Below, in pieces: positions 17,666 through 26,279 of a stretch of 64,000 nucleotides of DNA. Source of the DNA: Paraburkholderia nodosa DSM 21604 (lineage in GTDB: Bacteria; Pseudomonadota; Gammaproteobacteria; Burkholderiales; Burkholderiaceae); contig NZ_JAFA01000002.1 of NCBI RefSeq assembly GCF_000519185.1, positions 62,001 to 126,000 of the forward strand, written 5' to 3'. A program made the position numbers and the translations under genes. The notes under the pieces are model-generated. The model was not told where the DNA came from. It made no database searches and saw nothing but the letters and a program-made list of their open reading frames with translations. How positions within the stretch are numbered: position 1 is the first letter of the stretch; every line of letters begins with the position of its first letter.

Positions 17666-19318
17666 TCAGGCCGCCAGGGCCAGCAGGCCACCGAACAGCA
17701 GCGCTGCAAGCAACAGCGTCAGACACGACACGGACCATCCCCGCACGAATGCATCCGTACACTGAGCGAACCGCCCTGCCGCCGCTGCGGCCCGCTGGAG
17801 TTCGCGCAGGATCGCGCCCACATCCCCTACCGGTATTGGGGGGGCTTTCTTCCTCCATCGATCCCAGCCAATGGCCAGCGCCGCGCCAGCGAGGACAGGC
17901 CAGAGCGCCGACCACAACGCCGCGGGCGCGAGCGCCTCAGGCAACGTGCCAACAGGGATATGCAGATACAACACCCACGGCCCGATCAGCGAGGCCAGCA
18001 CCATGGCCAGCCATGCGACTGTGATCGGTGCGGGAGCGCAGGCATTGCGATGCGCCGCTGCGGTGGCACTCAGACAGCGCACGAAATGAAGCATCAGCAG
18101 TGTCGTCGCGACGGAAGACGCCACGGCCAACGAGCCTGCGAGATCCCCGCCCAGCAGATCCTTGGCCGCGTATTTGGCCAGTGCACCGCCAGTCAACGGC
18201 AAGCCGCCCAGCCCGAGCGCGATAACTGCCGTAGGCGCCAGGACCCAGCGCAGCCATCCGGCGCCCGTCAACGCGACCACGCCCACGGCCAGAAACAGCG
18301 TGCCTTTCACCAGCAGATGATGCGCGGCATAGTAGGCGGCCGCCACGACGGTAGCGGGGTCTCCCGCGGCCAGCCCCATGCCGGTCACCGCCATCAGAAA
18401 GCCCATCTGGCTGACGCTCGAGTAGGCGAGCACGACCTTCGGCTCAGACTGCATGATGCCAATCGCCACGCCGTAGAACGCGCCCAACATGCCCAGCGCC
18501 GCCAGTGGAATGCCGAAGTGCGGCGTCGCGTCGTTGAGCGTGAATGGCAGAAAGCGAACCAATGCGATCACGCTGGCCTTGACCACCGCGCCGCTCATGA
18601 CCGCCGCCGCGGGAACCGGCGCCGCGCGATAGGCATACGGCATCCAGAAGTGCAGCGGCACCAGCCCGGCCTTCATGCCGAGACCAACGAGCAGCAAGAG
18701 CAGCGTGGTGTCGCGCCAGGGCGAGCCCGGCAACGCCGCTGCTGCATCACGAATCAGCAGGCTGCCGCCGGGCGCGGCCTGTGCCAGCAGGATCAGCGCC
18801 ACCAGCACGAACGCTTCGGCCAGCAGGGCAATGCCCAGATAGAGGCCGCCCGCATACCGCGCATCGGGCGCCGCTCCCTGGAGCACCAACCCGCTGGCGC
18901 CGACGCTCAACACCGCCAGCATCAGATAGAAGCCGATCAGATCCGCCGCCAGGAACACGCCTACGCTGCCGGTCATCGCCATGAACCAGCAGACGACGAA
19001 TCCAGCGGAGCCCTCGCCTTCGACTGCCCGGTCGCGCACAAAGCGCGCGGCATAGATGCCGGCGAAGAGCCACAACAGCGCCGCCGCGCCGAGCAACAAC
19101 GCGCCCGGCATATCGATTGCGAAACGCAGGGCGAAACGGCTGTTGCCGAGCATGAGCATTTCGCTCGGGCTAGCGCCGACGGCCGCCGCCAACGCGGGCA
19201 GCGGAGCGATCGCGAACCATGACGGCAAGCGCCGGCGAATATTCGCCGACGCACTAAGCAGCAGCATCAGCAACGGCAAGCCAACGGCTGTGGCCAGCAG
19301 ACTCTGGGACAGGTTCAT
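17666..19318 (-). CDS. Second D-type proton-conducting subunit of the Mrp-like antiporter (NuoN/NuoM-like)
   Basis: 550-residue polytopic protein of the Proton_antipo_M family with about 14 membrane segments. The conserved block GMKAGLVPLHFWMPYAYRA, the VKAS segment and VLAYSSVSQMGF are all present; these carry the Lys and His residues of the proton path. It begins within the stop codon of the preceding MrpD gene (ATGA overlap). It is not an MrpA: the length is far shorter and MrpA C-terminal elements are in the 21173-22117 gene instead. A second MrpD-like subunit is typical of Mbh/Mbs-like clusters. Confidence 0.85.
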   Translation of the reverse strand: MNLSQSLLATAVGLPLLMLLLSASANIRRRLPSWFAIAPLPALAAAVGASPSEMLMLGNSRFALRFAIDMPGALLLGAAALLWLFAGIYAARFVRDRAVEGEGSAGFVVCWFMAMTGSVGVFLAADLIGFYLMLAVLSVGASGLVLQGAAPDARYAGGLYLGIALLAEAFVLVALILLAQAAPGGSLLIRDAAAALPGSPWRDTTLLLLLVGLGMKAGLVPLHFWMPYAYRAAPVPAAAVMSGAVVKASVIALVRFLPFTLNDATPHFGIPLAALGMLGAFYGVAIGIMQSEPKVVLAYSSVSQMGFLMAVTGMGLAAGDPATVVAAAYYAAHHLLVKGTLFLAVGVVALTGAGWLRWVLAPTAVIALGLGGLPLTGGALAKYAAKDLLGGDLAGSLAVASSVATTLLMLHFVRCLSATAAAHRNACAPAPITVAWLAMVLASLIGPWVLYLHIPVGTLPEALAPAALWSALWPVLAGAALAIGWDRWRKKAPPIPVGDVGAILRELQRAAAAAGRFAQCTDAFVRGWSVSCLTLLLAALLFGGLLALAA

Positions 19319-20829
19319 GGCGTCCCCGCCGGCAGTATCACGGTGCGGCCAATCTGCGCCACGTCGACGGGCAGCAGCACGGCCAGGCCCAGCAGGAAGG
19401 AGCCCGTGGCGAGGCCGAGCACCGCGAGCTGCTGGTAACGGGGCACTTGCTTCTTTGGCGACCAGCCGGGTGCGGCGGGCTCCATCGCGCGTACGACCAC
19501 CATGAAGACGTAGACGCTCGTGAGCAGGCCGCCGAGCAGCATCACCAGCGCCCACCACCATTGCCCGGTGGCCAGCGCCGCCGACATCAACAGCCACTTG
19601 GCCAGAAAGCCTCCCGAGGGCGGCAAGCCGATCAACGTGGCCCCGGCCAGCGCGAATGCGGTCAGCGTCATAGGCAAGGCGCGCCCCGCGCCACGCAGGT
19701 CGGCCAGACGGTCGTGACCCAACGTGCTATAGATCAGACCGGCCGCGAGGAACATGGCCGCTTTCGCGCTCGCATGCGAGACGGCCTGCAACAAGCCGCC
19801 CGTGACGGCTCGGGCGCTCTCGTGCTGCGCGGCGAGCGGAAACAGCAGGAACAGATAGCCGATCTGGGCAACCGTCGAATACGCGATCAGGAGCTTCAGG
19901 CGCACCTGGCGCAGCGCCACGACGTTGCCAAAGAGGATAGCCATGGCGCCCAGGCCCGCAAGCAGTTGCGCGACGGACCCGCTCACCATGCCACCGAAGA
20001 CATCGACCCACAACCGCACCACCACGAACCACGATCCCTTGATGACCAATGCCGACAGCAGCGCGCTCGCGGCGGCAGGCGCGCCCGCGTGGGCGGGCGG
20101 CAACCACAGATGCAGCGGGAACAGCGCGGTCTTGGCAAGCATGCCAGCGGTCATCAAGGCCACCGCCGTCCATGCTAGCGGGCCGGGTCCGATCCTCCCT
20201 GCCAGCAGCGCGATGTCCAGTGTGCCATACGCGCCATAAAGCAGGAACACACCCAGCAGATACAGCATCGAGCCGATCAGCGCATAGAGCAGATAACGCA
20301 ACGCCGCTTGTAGGGTTTCGGCGCGACCGTCCAGCGACACCAAAGGTACGCCGGCAAAAGTCAGCAGTTCGAGCGCGACGTAGAGCGTAAAGATGTCGCC
20401 GCTCACGAACACCAGATTGAGCGCTCCCCATACCGCTAGCAGCAGCAGCCAGAAGGCCAGCGGCGCGCGCGCCTCGCGCGTGCCGGGCGGCGTGCCGAAA
20501 TCGCCGTTGGCGTAGATGGCCACCGCGCCAACCACCACGGCAACCACCAGCATCATGCAGACCGAAAGGCCGTCCGCGCGGAGCATGACGCCGAGCGGCG
20601 GCGCCCAGCCGCCGAGCGCATAGCGCAATGCGTCGCCCGAGACCAGCAGCCTGGCCGCGATCTCCAGCACGATGCCTATGCCGAAGACGATCGTTACCCA
20701 CGCCACACGTTGCGCGTGGCGGCCACCTGGCGTCAACCCGGCCAGCATGCCGGCGAAAGGCACTAGCACCGCGAGCGCCAGCAACAGGCCGCCCGGCGTC
20801 GATTGCCCTGTGAGCGCCAGCGTCGTCAC
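19315..20829 (-). CDS. mnhD: Mrp antiporter subunit D (MrpD/MnhD)
   Basis: 504-residue antiporter subunit with about 14 membrane segments. The YVALELLTFAGVPLVSL segment holds the key Glu, KTALFPLHLWLPPAHAGAPA the conserved Lys and the quinone-family signature, and LLIAYSTVAQIGY follows. The start is GTG at 20829, overlapping the MrpC stop (GTGA). In Mrp complexes this subunit moves protons in exchange for Na+ or K+. Confidence 0.9.
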   Translation of the reverse strand: MTTLALTGQSTPGGLLLALAVLVPFAGMLAGLTPGGRHAQRVAWVTIVFGIGIVLEIAARLLVSGDALRYALGGWAPPLGVMLRADGLSVCMMLVVAVVVGAVAIYANGDFGTPPGTREARAPLAFWLLLLAVWGALNLVFVSGDIFTLYVALELLTFAGVPLVSLDGRAETLQAALRYLLYALIGSMLYLLGVFLLYGAYGTLDIALLAGRIGPGPLAWTAVALMTAGMLAKTALFPLHLWLPPAHAGAPAAASALLSALVIKGSWFVVVRLWVDVFGGMVSGSVAQLLAGLGAMAILFGNVVALRQVRLKLLIAYSTVAQIGYLFLLFPLAAQHESARAVTGGLLQAVSHASAKAAMFLAAGLIYSTLGHDRLADLRGAGRALPMTLTAFALAGATLIGLPPSGGFLAKWLLMSAALATGQWWWALVMLLGGLLTSVYVFMVVVRAMEPAAPGWSPKKQVPRYQQLAVLGLATGSFLLGLAVLLPVDVAQIGRTVILPAGTP

Positions 20830-21176
20830 CTGGCCTCCGCATTGGTGCGCGCCTCGCCCGGCGCTGCATCGCCGTCCGCCGAAAGCGAATTCGTGCCGGT
20901 TTCCGCAAACCGGCGCAGCATGAGTCCGACCGCGAGCGCGGAAGCGGCGAACGATACGACGATCGCCGTGATCAACAGCGCCTGCGGCACCGGATCACCG
21001 GACATGCCGGCGCCCGCGCCACGCTGCGCGATCACGGCACAGGCCAGAAAAACGCCATTGCCGATGAGGTTGAAAGCCAGCACCTTGCGCAAGGGCTGCG
21101 GGTTGACGATCAGGCCATACACGCCCAAACCCACCAGAGCGGCGGCGGTCAAGCCGAACAGGTGCGAGACGTTCAT
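20826..21176 (-). CDS. mnhC: Mrp antiporter subunit C (MrpC/MnhC, NuoK-like)
   Basis: 116-residue, three-segment protein homologous to NuoK: FGLTAAALVGLGVYGLI, then NLIGNGVFLACAVIAQR, and the family pattern DPVPQALLITAIVVSFAASA with an ALxxTAIVxxxA core. The ATG at 21176 overlaps the stop of the upstream MrpB-like gene by 4 bases. Confidence 0.9.
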   Translation of the reverse strand: MNVSHLFGLTAAALVGLGVYGLIVNPQPLRKVLAFNLIGNGVFLACAVIAQRGAGAGMSGDPVPQALLITAIVVSFAASALAVGLMLRRFAETGTNSLSADGDAAPGEARTNAEAR

Positions 21177-22117
21177 GGGCGCACCTCCGGCCGCTGCGGT
21201 GGCCCGACAAGCAGGAGTACCAGGGTCACGGCAAGCGAAGGGAGCAGCGCGGCTTCGATCACGATGATCCACAGCTTCGCCCACCCATCGGGGTACGCCA
21301 GAAACGCCCCGGCCATGACCGCGCCGAGCAGGCCGAGCGCGATGAAGACAGCCGGTCCGAGAATCAGCACGGCGCGCAACCAGCGCCGGCTGACCGCGGG
21401 CGCGTCGCGCAGACCGGACATCATGACGAGCAGCCACATTGCCGCAATCACCGTGGCGCCCTGGAATTTGCCGCCCGGATGATCGGCGCCGACCCAGAAA
21501 ATGTAGATGCCGATTACGACGCCTATCGGCGGCAATACTCGCGCCAGGTACACCAGAATGTCGTTGGGGCCGACCGCCTGCGCCAGTCCCGGCCTGCCGC
21601 CCCAACAGCGGTCCGGCGCCAGCGACCAGACGCCGACCACGCCGAACAGCAGCACGATCGCTTCGAGCAGCGTGTCGATCGCGCGAAACGACAGCAGGAC
21701 CGCCGTGATCGGGTTGCCGACGCCCGTTGCCTGAATGTGCCGCGCCACCTCGGGCGCGAGTGTCGGCGCGGGGTCCGGCAAGCGCAGCAGGCACAAGGCG
21801 ATCACGACCGCCACAGCCGCGGCGGCGACGCCGGCCGCAACACGCATTCCGAGGCCCGGCGTTTCGGTTTGGGCAGCCGCTTCGGTTGGACGCAGCCGCG
21901 AAGCCGCGCGGATCAGCAGCGCGCCGGTCAAGCCCGCGCCGATGGCCGCCTCGGTCAACGCCACGTCGACTGCGCGCAGCACCAGCCAGGCGAGCGTGAG
22001 CAGCAGGCCGTAAGGAATGAACCCGGCGACCGCGGCGAACGTATCGCGCACAACGACAGTCCAGAGCGCGAGCGCCAGCAACAGAATCCCGATGCCGACG
22101 GAGATGGCGGAGATCAC
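21173..22117 (-). CDS. Fused MrpA C-terminal (DUF4040/MbhD-E) and MrpB subunit
   Basis: 314 residues. The N-terminal part (about 1-80) carries the DUF4040 pattern with LTEAAIGAGLTGALL, which in canonical Mrp sits at the C-terminus of MrpA. The middle has an MbhE-like segment with DTLLEAIVLLFGVVGV. The C-terminal part (about 180-314) is MnhB-like, with IYIFWVGADHPGGKFQGA. A combined MbhD-MbhE-MrpB protein is consistent with Mbh/Mbs-type gene order rather than Bacillus-type mrpA-first order. It overlaps MrpG (ATGA) upstream and MrpC downstream. Confidence 0.85.
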   Translation of the reverse strand: MISAISVGIGILLLALALWTVVVRDTFAAVAGFIPYGLLLTLAWLVLRAVDVALTEAAIGAGLTGALLIRAASRLRPTEAAAQTETPGLGMRVAAGVAAAAVAVVIALCLLRLPDPAPTLAPEVARHIQATGVGNPITAVLLSFRAIDTLLEAIVLLFGVVGVWSLAPDRCWGGRPGLAQAVGPNDILVYLARVLPPIGVVIGIYIFWVGADHPGGKFQGATVIAAMWLLVMMSGLRDAPAVSRRWLRAVLILGPAVFIALGLLGAVMAGAFLAYPDGWAKLWIIVIEAALLPSLAVTLVLLLVGPPQRPEVRP

Positions 22118-22407
22118 GTGCGTTTCTCCTGCCGGCGCGCGGCGCGCGCGATGAGCTGCGACACATCGGACGACGTCAGCATCACCAGCAGCCAGACCAC
22201 GATCAGCTTGAGGGCGACCACGATATGACCGGCCTGGGGCAACAGCCCCACCACCACCATGCCGAGGCCCAGATTATCGGCCTTGGTGAGCGCATGCAGC
22301 CGCGTGTACGTGTCCGGGAACCGCAACAGCCCGACCGTGCCGGCCACGAAGAAGAACAGGCCGGCCAGCATGGCAATGATCGTGAAGACGTCGGCTGCGG
22401 TTTTCAT
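22114..22407 (-). CDS. mnhG: Mrp antiporter subunit G (MrpG/MnhG)
   Basis: 97-residue, three-segment protein with the family signature VGLLRFPDTYTRLHALTKAD and a small-residue third segment. Overlaps its neighbours by 4 bases on each side. Confidence 0.92.
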   Translation of the reverse strand: MKTAADVFTIIAMLAGLFFFVAGTVGLLRFPDTYTRLHALTKADNLGLGMVVVGLLPQAGHIVVALKLIVVWLLVMLTSSDVSQLIARAARRQEKRT

Positions 22408-22688
22408 TTCCGGTCCTCATTCGCGCTATCGCCTTCTGACTGGAGATCGGCCTTCACGAAGGCGACCGAAGCGAACGCCGCGAGCACGGCAAGCGTCAAC
22501 GCGACATCCACGACCGAATCCACGCCGGTTGCCGTGCCGACCAGCAGCAGCGCCGCAATCCCGCCCGTGCCGAACAGTTGCGCGGCCATCATGCGGTCGG
22601 CGCGCGTGGGCCCGCGCAGCACGCTCAGCAACCCCACGGCCACCATTAACAGCACCAATGCGCAGACGGCGATGAGCACGTCAGCCAT
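22404..22688 (-). CDS. mnhF: Mrp antiporter subunit F (MrpF/MnhF)
   Basis: 94-residue, three-segment protein with the RGPTRADRMMAAQLFG signature of MrpF and an acidic D in VDSVVDVALTLAV. The ATG at 22688 lies within the last codons of MrpE (8-base overlap); a GTG at 22697 would add three residues and cannot be excluded. Confidence 0.9.
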   Translation of the reverse strand: MADVLIAVCALVLLMVAVGLLSVLRGPTRADRMMAAQLFGTGGIAALLLVGTATGVDSVVDVALTLAVLAAFASVAFVKADLQSEGDSANEDRK

Positions 22689-23208
22689 GACGTTCACCGC
22701 TGACCAGCGCGCCGGCGAGGCGCCGCTCCTCGTCCGCCAGTTGCTCGGCGATCGGCTGCGAGATGTCGAGGCAGTGGTAGACGAGCCCGTCCGCGGTCTC
22801 GTCTACCGGGAGCGAGCCCGGCAAGAGGCTCGTGATGATGGCGAAACCGTTGCGCGCCGTCCCCGGCGGAAAGCCGGTTCGATAGACGACGATCCCCGGC
22901 TGCAAAGGCAGGCGCGGGTCCAATGCGCGGCGCGCCACGTCGATGCCCGCCAGCACGGACTGCGCAAGAAAATGCGGCGCGAAAACGAGTAAAGCCCCCA
23001 GGCGCAACCGTCCTGCGGCGGGAGGAAGCAGACGCAGGCTCATCTGCGTCGCGACGATCGTCGCGATCAGGCCACATGCGAGATCGGCCGGCTTCACGCT
23101 CGGCATCAGGATGAACCATATCGCCAGAAAACACAGCGCGCGGGTCAGCCCGACGCGCCAGTGCGAACGCCAGTCGAGCAGGAAAGCACGCAGCGATGAT
23201 GAGCTCAT
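22681..23208 (-). CDS. mnhE: Mrp antiporter subunit E (MrpE/MnhE)
   Basis: 175-residue subunit: two N-terminal membrane helices and a cytosolic domain with the NGFAIITSLLPGSLPVDE stretch (family: SxTPGTxxxD, here partly changed) and VHCLDIS-like VYHCLDISQ. Its ATG overlaps the stop of the RND permease by one base (TGATG), which ties the antiporter module to the pump by translational coupling. Confidence 0.9.
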   Translation of the reverse strand: MSSSSLRAFLLDWRSHWRVGLTRALCFLAIWFILMPSVKPADLACGLIATIVATQMSLRLLPPAAGRLRLGALLVFAPHFLAQSVLAGIDVARRALDPRLPLQPGIVVYRTGFPPGTARNGFAIITSLLPGSLPVDETADGLVYHCLDISQPIAEQLADEERRLAGALVSGERHG

Positions 23209-26200
23209 CAAAGAGGCGCCTCCTTCAGGGAAGACCCGCCGGGCCGGTCTTCCTTGCCGAACACCACCATGTACAGGGCGGGCAGAAACACCAGCGTCAA
23301 TAGCGTCGCCACCAGCAATCCGCCCATGATCGCGAAGGCCATCGCGCCCCAGAACACCGTGGGCGCAATCGGGATCAGGCCGAGCACGGTCGAGATCGAG
23401 GTCAATATCATGGGCCGTATGCGCGAAGTGCCCGACGCGACCACGGCCTCCAGCACGCCCATGCCCTCGTGGCGATAGGTCTCGATCTGCACGATCAGGA
23501 TCAGGCCATTTTTGGCGATCATGCCGATCAACGCGAGAATACCCAGAATGGCGACGAAGCCAAGCGGCCGGTTGAAGACCAGCAGCGCGAGCACCACGCC
23601 TATCAGGCCCAATGGCATGACCGAAACCACCATGGCCAGGCGTTGGAAGCTCACCAGCAGCACCATCATGGTCGTGAGCATCAACACGATCATGATCGGG
23701 ACCACGGCAAACACCGATGCCTGCGAGATCGCGCTTTCCTCGAATATGCCGCCGGTCTCGACCCGATAGCCCTTGGGCAGCTTCGCATTGAACTCGACAA
23801 TTTTCGGCGCCAGCGTCGCGACGACTTCGTCGGGCAGCCCGCCATGCATCACGTCGGCGCGAACCGTGAGCGTCGGTACGCGGTTTCGCCGCCATACCAG
23901 CGGCGATTCCTGTTCCTCCGTGAACGTCGCGAACTGGCTGAGCGGAACCATCCGGCCGCTCGGCGTGGGCACCTGCAAGGTGCCTAGTGACTGCACCGTC
24001 AGCGGCTGCTCCTCCTGCGCTCGCGCCACGACGTTGACGAGATAAATGTCGTCGCGTATCTGCGTGATCGGCGTGCCGGTCACGACGGTGTTCATGATGG
24101 CGGCCAGCGCAGCGCTGCTCACGCCGAGCTGGCGCGCTTCATCCTGGTTGATGTGAATGCGGATCTGCCGGGCCGGCTCCATCCAGTCGAAGTTGACATG
24201 GCGCGTGCGCTGGTCCGCACCCACGATACCGGCGAGATCGAGTGCGACTCTGCGCACCTGTGCCGGATCGGGTCCCGAGACGCGATACTGCAGCGGCCAA
24301 CCCACCGGCGGCCCGAGTTCCAGCGGCGACACCCGAGCCACGATGCCGGGAAACTGGTCGCTCAGTACCTTCTCCAGTTTCAGTTGCAGCCGGTCGCGCG
24401 CCTCCAGATTTTTCGCCACCACGATGATCTGCGCGAAAAACGGATTGGGCAACTGGACATTGAGTGTGAGAATAAAGCGCACCGCGCCACGACCTACATA
24501 GCTGCTGAAGTGATCGACATCGGGATCGCTTTTCAAAATCGCTTCGATGCGCTCGACCTGCGCCTCGGTGGCGTGGATCGACGCGTTCTGGCGCAAGGTC
24601 AGATCCACCGTCAACTCAGGGCGATCCGACGCCGGGAAAAACTGCTGCGGCACGAAGCGAACCAGGAAGATCGATACCACGAACGCGGCCAGCGTAACGG
24701 CAATGGTCAACCACCTCATGCGCAGCGCGCCGCGCAGGAAGCGGTCATACGCCATGAGCATCTTGCCGGGCTTCTGCGGCTCCTTGCCTGCCTTGGGCGC
24801 CTTCAGGATTGCCTGACCCACCAGCGGCGAGAAAATCACGGCGCCGAACCACGACACGAGCAGTGCGATCGCGACCACCGCGAAAATGGAAAACGTATAT
24901 TCACCGGCCGAACTCTTTGCGAAGCCAATCGGCACGAAACTCGAAATCGACACGAGCGTGCCGATCAGCATCGGCGCGGCCAGGGTCCGGTATGCGAACG
25001 TCGCTGCCTGATCTTTGCTGTCCCCCGCGGCGAGCCGGTTGATCATGGCGTCGACCGTGGTCATGGCGTCGTCGACCATCAGCGTCAACGCGATGATCAG
25101 CGCCCCCAGCGACACGCGGTGCAGGTCGATATGCACGACGTCCATGATCGCGAATACGATCGCCAGCGTGAGCGGAATCGACAACGCCACCACCGTCCCC
25201 GGCCTGATGCCCAGACTCACGAAGCTGCACGCGAGGATGATGATGATGGCCTGCCAGAGGGACGCCATGAAGTCGTTGATGGCCACATCGACGGTCTCTG
25301 ACTGATTGGCGACCAGGAATGGCTCGATGCCGGCAGGCAGGTTCGCGGTCACGTCAGCCATCTCGGCCTTCAGGTTATGGCCGAGTGCGAGGATGTCGCC
25401 CGAATCGCGCATGGCGATGGCAAGGCCGATGGCAGGCTTGCCGTTGACGCGGAACATCGGCTGTGGGGGGTCGGCGAAGCCGCGTCTCACGGTGGCGATG
25501 TCGCCCAGGCGAACGATGCGTCCTCCCAACACCAGATTGACATTTTCGATGTCGCGTTCGGAATCGAAGGCGCCCGTGACCCTGAAGAACACCCGCTCCT
25601 GCCCGGTTTGCAGGACGCCGGTCGGCCTGATGACATTCTGTGATCGCAACGCCGCGACGATGGACGGGTAATCCAGACGCAAACCCGCCAGACGCGTGGT
25701 CGAGAATTCAATGTAGATCTGCTCGTCCTGCGCGCCCAGCACCTCGATCTTCGAAACGTCCGGCACCAGCAGCAGACGCGAGCGGATCGCCTCAACGCGA
25801 TCGCGCAACTCCCGCATGTTGTAGCCGTCGGCAGTAAATCCGTAGATGATGCCGAAGGTGTCGCCGAAGTCGTCGTTGAAGAACGGCCCGAGCGTTCCGG
25901 CCGGGAGCGTCTGGCGCATATCGCCCACGTTCTTGCGAACCTGATACCAGATGTCCTGGACTTCGGAAGGCGGCGTGGATTGCAGGAGATCGACAAAGAT
26001 CGTCGTCTGACCCGCGGTCGTATAGCTGCGTATGCGATCCAGGTGCCGGGTCTCCTGCAGCGTGCGTTCGAGCCGCTCGGTCACCTGTGAGAGCGTGTCG
26101 TCGACCGTGGCACCCGGCCACACGGCGGACACCACCATGGTGCGGAATGTGAAGAGCGGATCTTCAGCGCGCCCCAACCGAAAAAACGACAGGGTTCCCG

Positions 26201-26279
26201 CGGCGAGCGCAGCGATCATGAGGAACACGACCAGGGGGCGCTTCGAAAGCGCCCACTCGGATAGATTCGGGCCAATCAC
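23208..26279 (-). CDS. RND-family efflux permease (proton-driven, Lys present)
   Basis: 1023-residue inner-membrane pump with two repeated halves of six membrane segments and large periplasmic porter loops. The proton relay is visible: the Asp pair in LTLMVDDAM in the first half and the Lys of IGMIAKNGLILIV in the second half, equivalent to AcrB D407/D408 and K940. The start is a GTG (26279), overlapping the adaptor stop by 4 bases. Porter loop composition is of the HAE type; the specific substrate cannot be inferred. It is followed with a one-base overlap by the Mrp genes. Confidence 0.92.
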   Translation of the reverse strand: MIGPNLSEWALSKRPLVVFLMIAALAAGTLSFFRLGRAEDPLFTFRTMVVSAVWPGATVDDTLSQVTERLERTLQETRHLDRIRSYTTAGQTTIFVDLLQSTPPSEVQDIWYQVRKNVGDMRQTLPAGTLGPFFNDDFGDTFGIIYGFTADGYNMRELRDRVEAIRSRLLLVPDVSKIEVLGAQDEQIYIEFSTTRLAGLRLDYPSIVAALRSQNVIRPTGVLQTGQERVFFRVTGAFDSERDIENVNLVLGGRIVRLGDIATVRRGFADPPQPMFRVNGKPAIGLAIAMRDSGDILALGHNLKAEMADVTANLPAGIEPFLVANQSETVDVAINDFMASLWQAIIIILACSFVSLGIRPGTVVALSIPLTLAIVFAIMDVVHIDLHRVSLGALIIALTLMVDDAMTTVDAMINRLAAGDSKDQAATFAYRTLAAPMLIGTLVSISSFVPIGFAKSSAGEYTFSIFAVVAIALLVSWFGAVIFSPLVGQAILKAPKAGKEPQKPGKMLMAYDRFLRGALRMRWLTIAVTLAAFVVSIFLVRFVPQQFFPASDRPELTVDLTLRQNASIHATEAQVERIEAILKSDPDVDHFSSYVGRGAVRFILTLNVQLPNPFFAQIIVVAKNLEARDRLQLKLEKVLSDQFPGIVARVSPLELGPPVGWPLQYRVSGPDPAQVRRVALDLAGIVGADQRTRHVNFDWMEPARQIRIHINQDEARQLGVSSAALAAIMNTVVTGTPITQIRDDIYLVNVVARAQEEQPLTVQSLGTLQVPTPSGRMVPLSQFATFTEEQESPLVWRRNRVPTLTVRADVMHGGLPDEVVATLAPKIVEFNAKLPKGYRVETGGIFEESAISQASVFAVVPIMIVLMLTTMMVLLVSFQRLAMVVSVMPLGLIGVVLALLVFNRPLGFVAILGILALIGMIAKNGLILIVQIETYRHEGMGVLEAVVASGTSRIRPMILTSISTVLGLIPIAPTVFWGAMAFAIMGGLLVATLLTLVFLPALYMVVFGKEDRPGGSSLKEAPL

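Noticed and set aside
17534..19222. 562-codon plus-strand frame over the Mrp D'-subunit
   Set aside because: Gln/Arg/His-rich shadow of a polytopic membrane gene.
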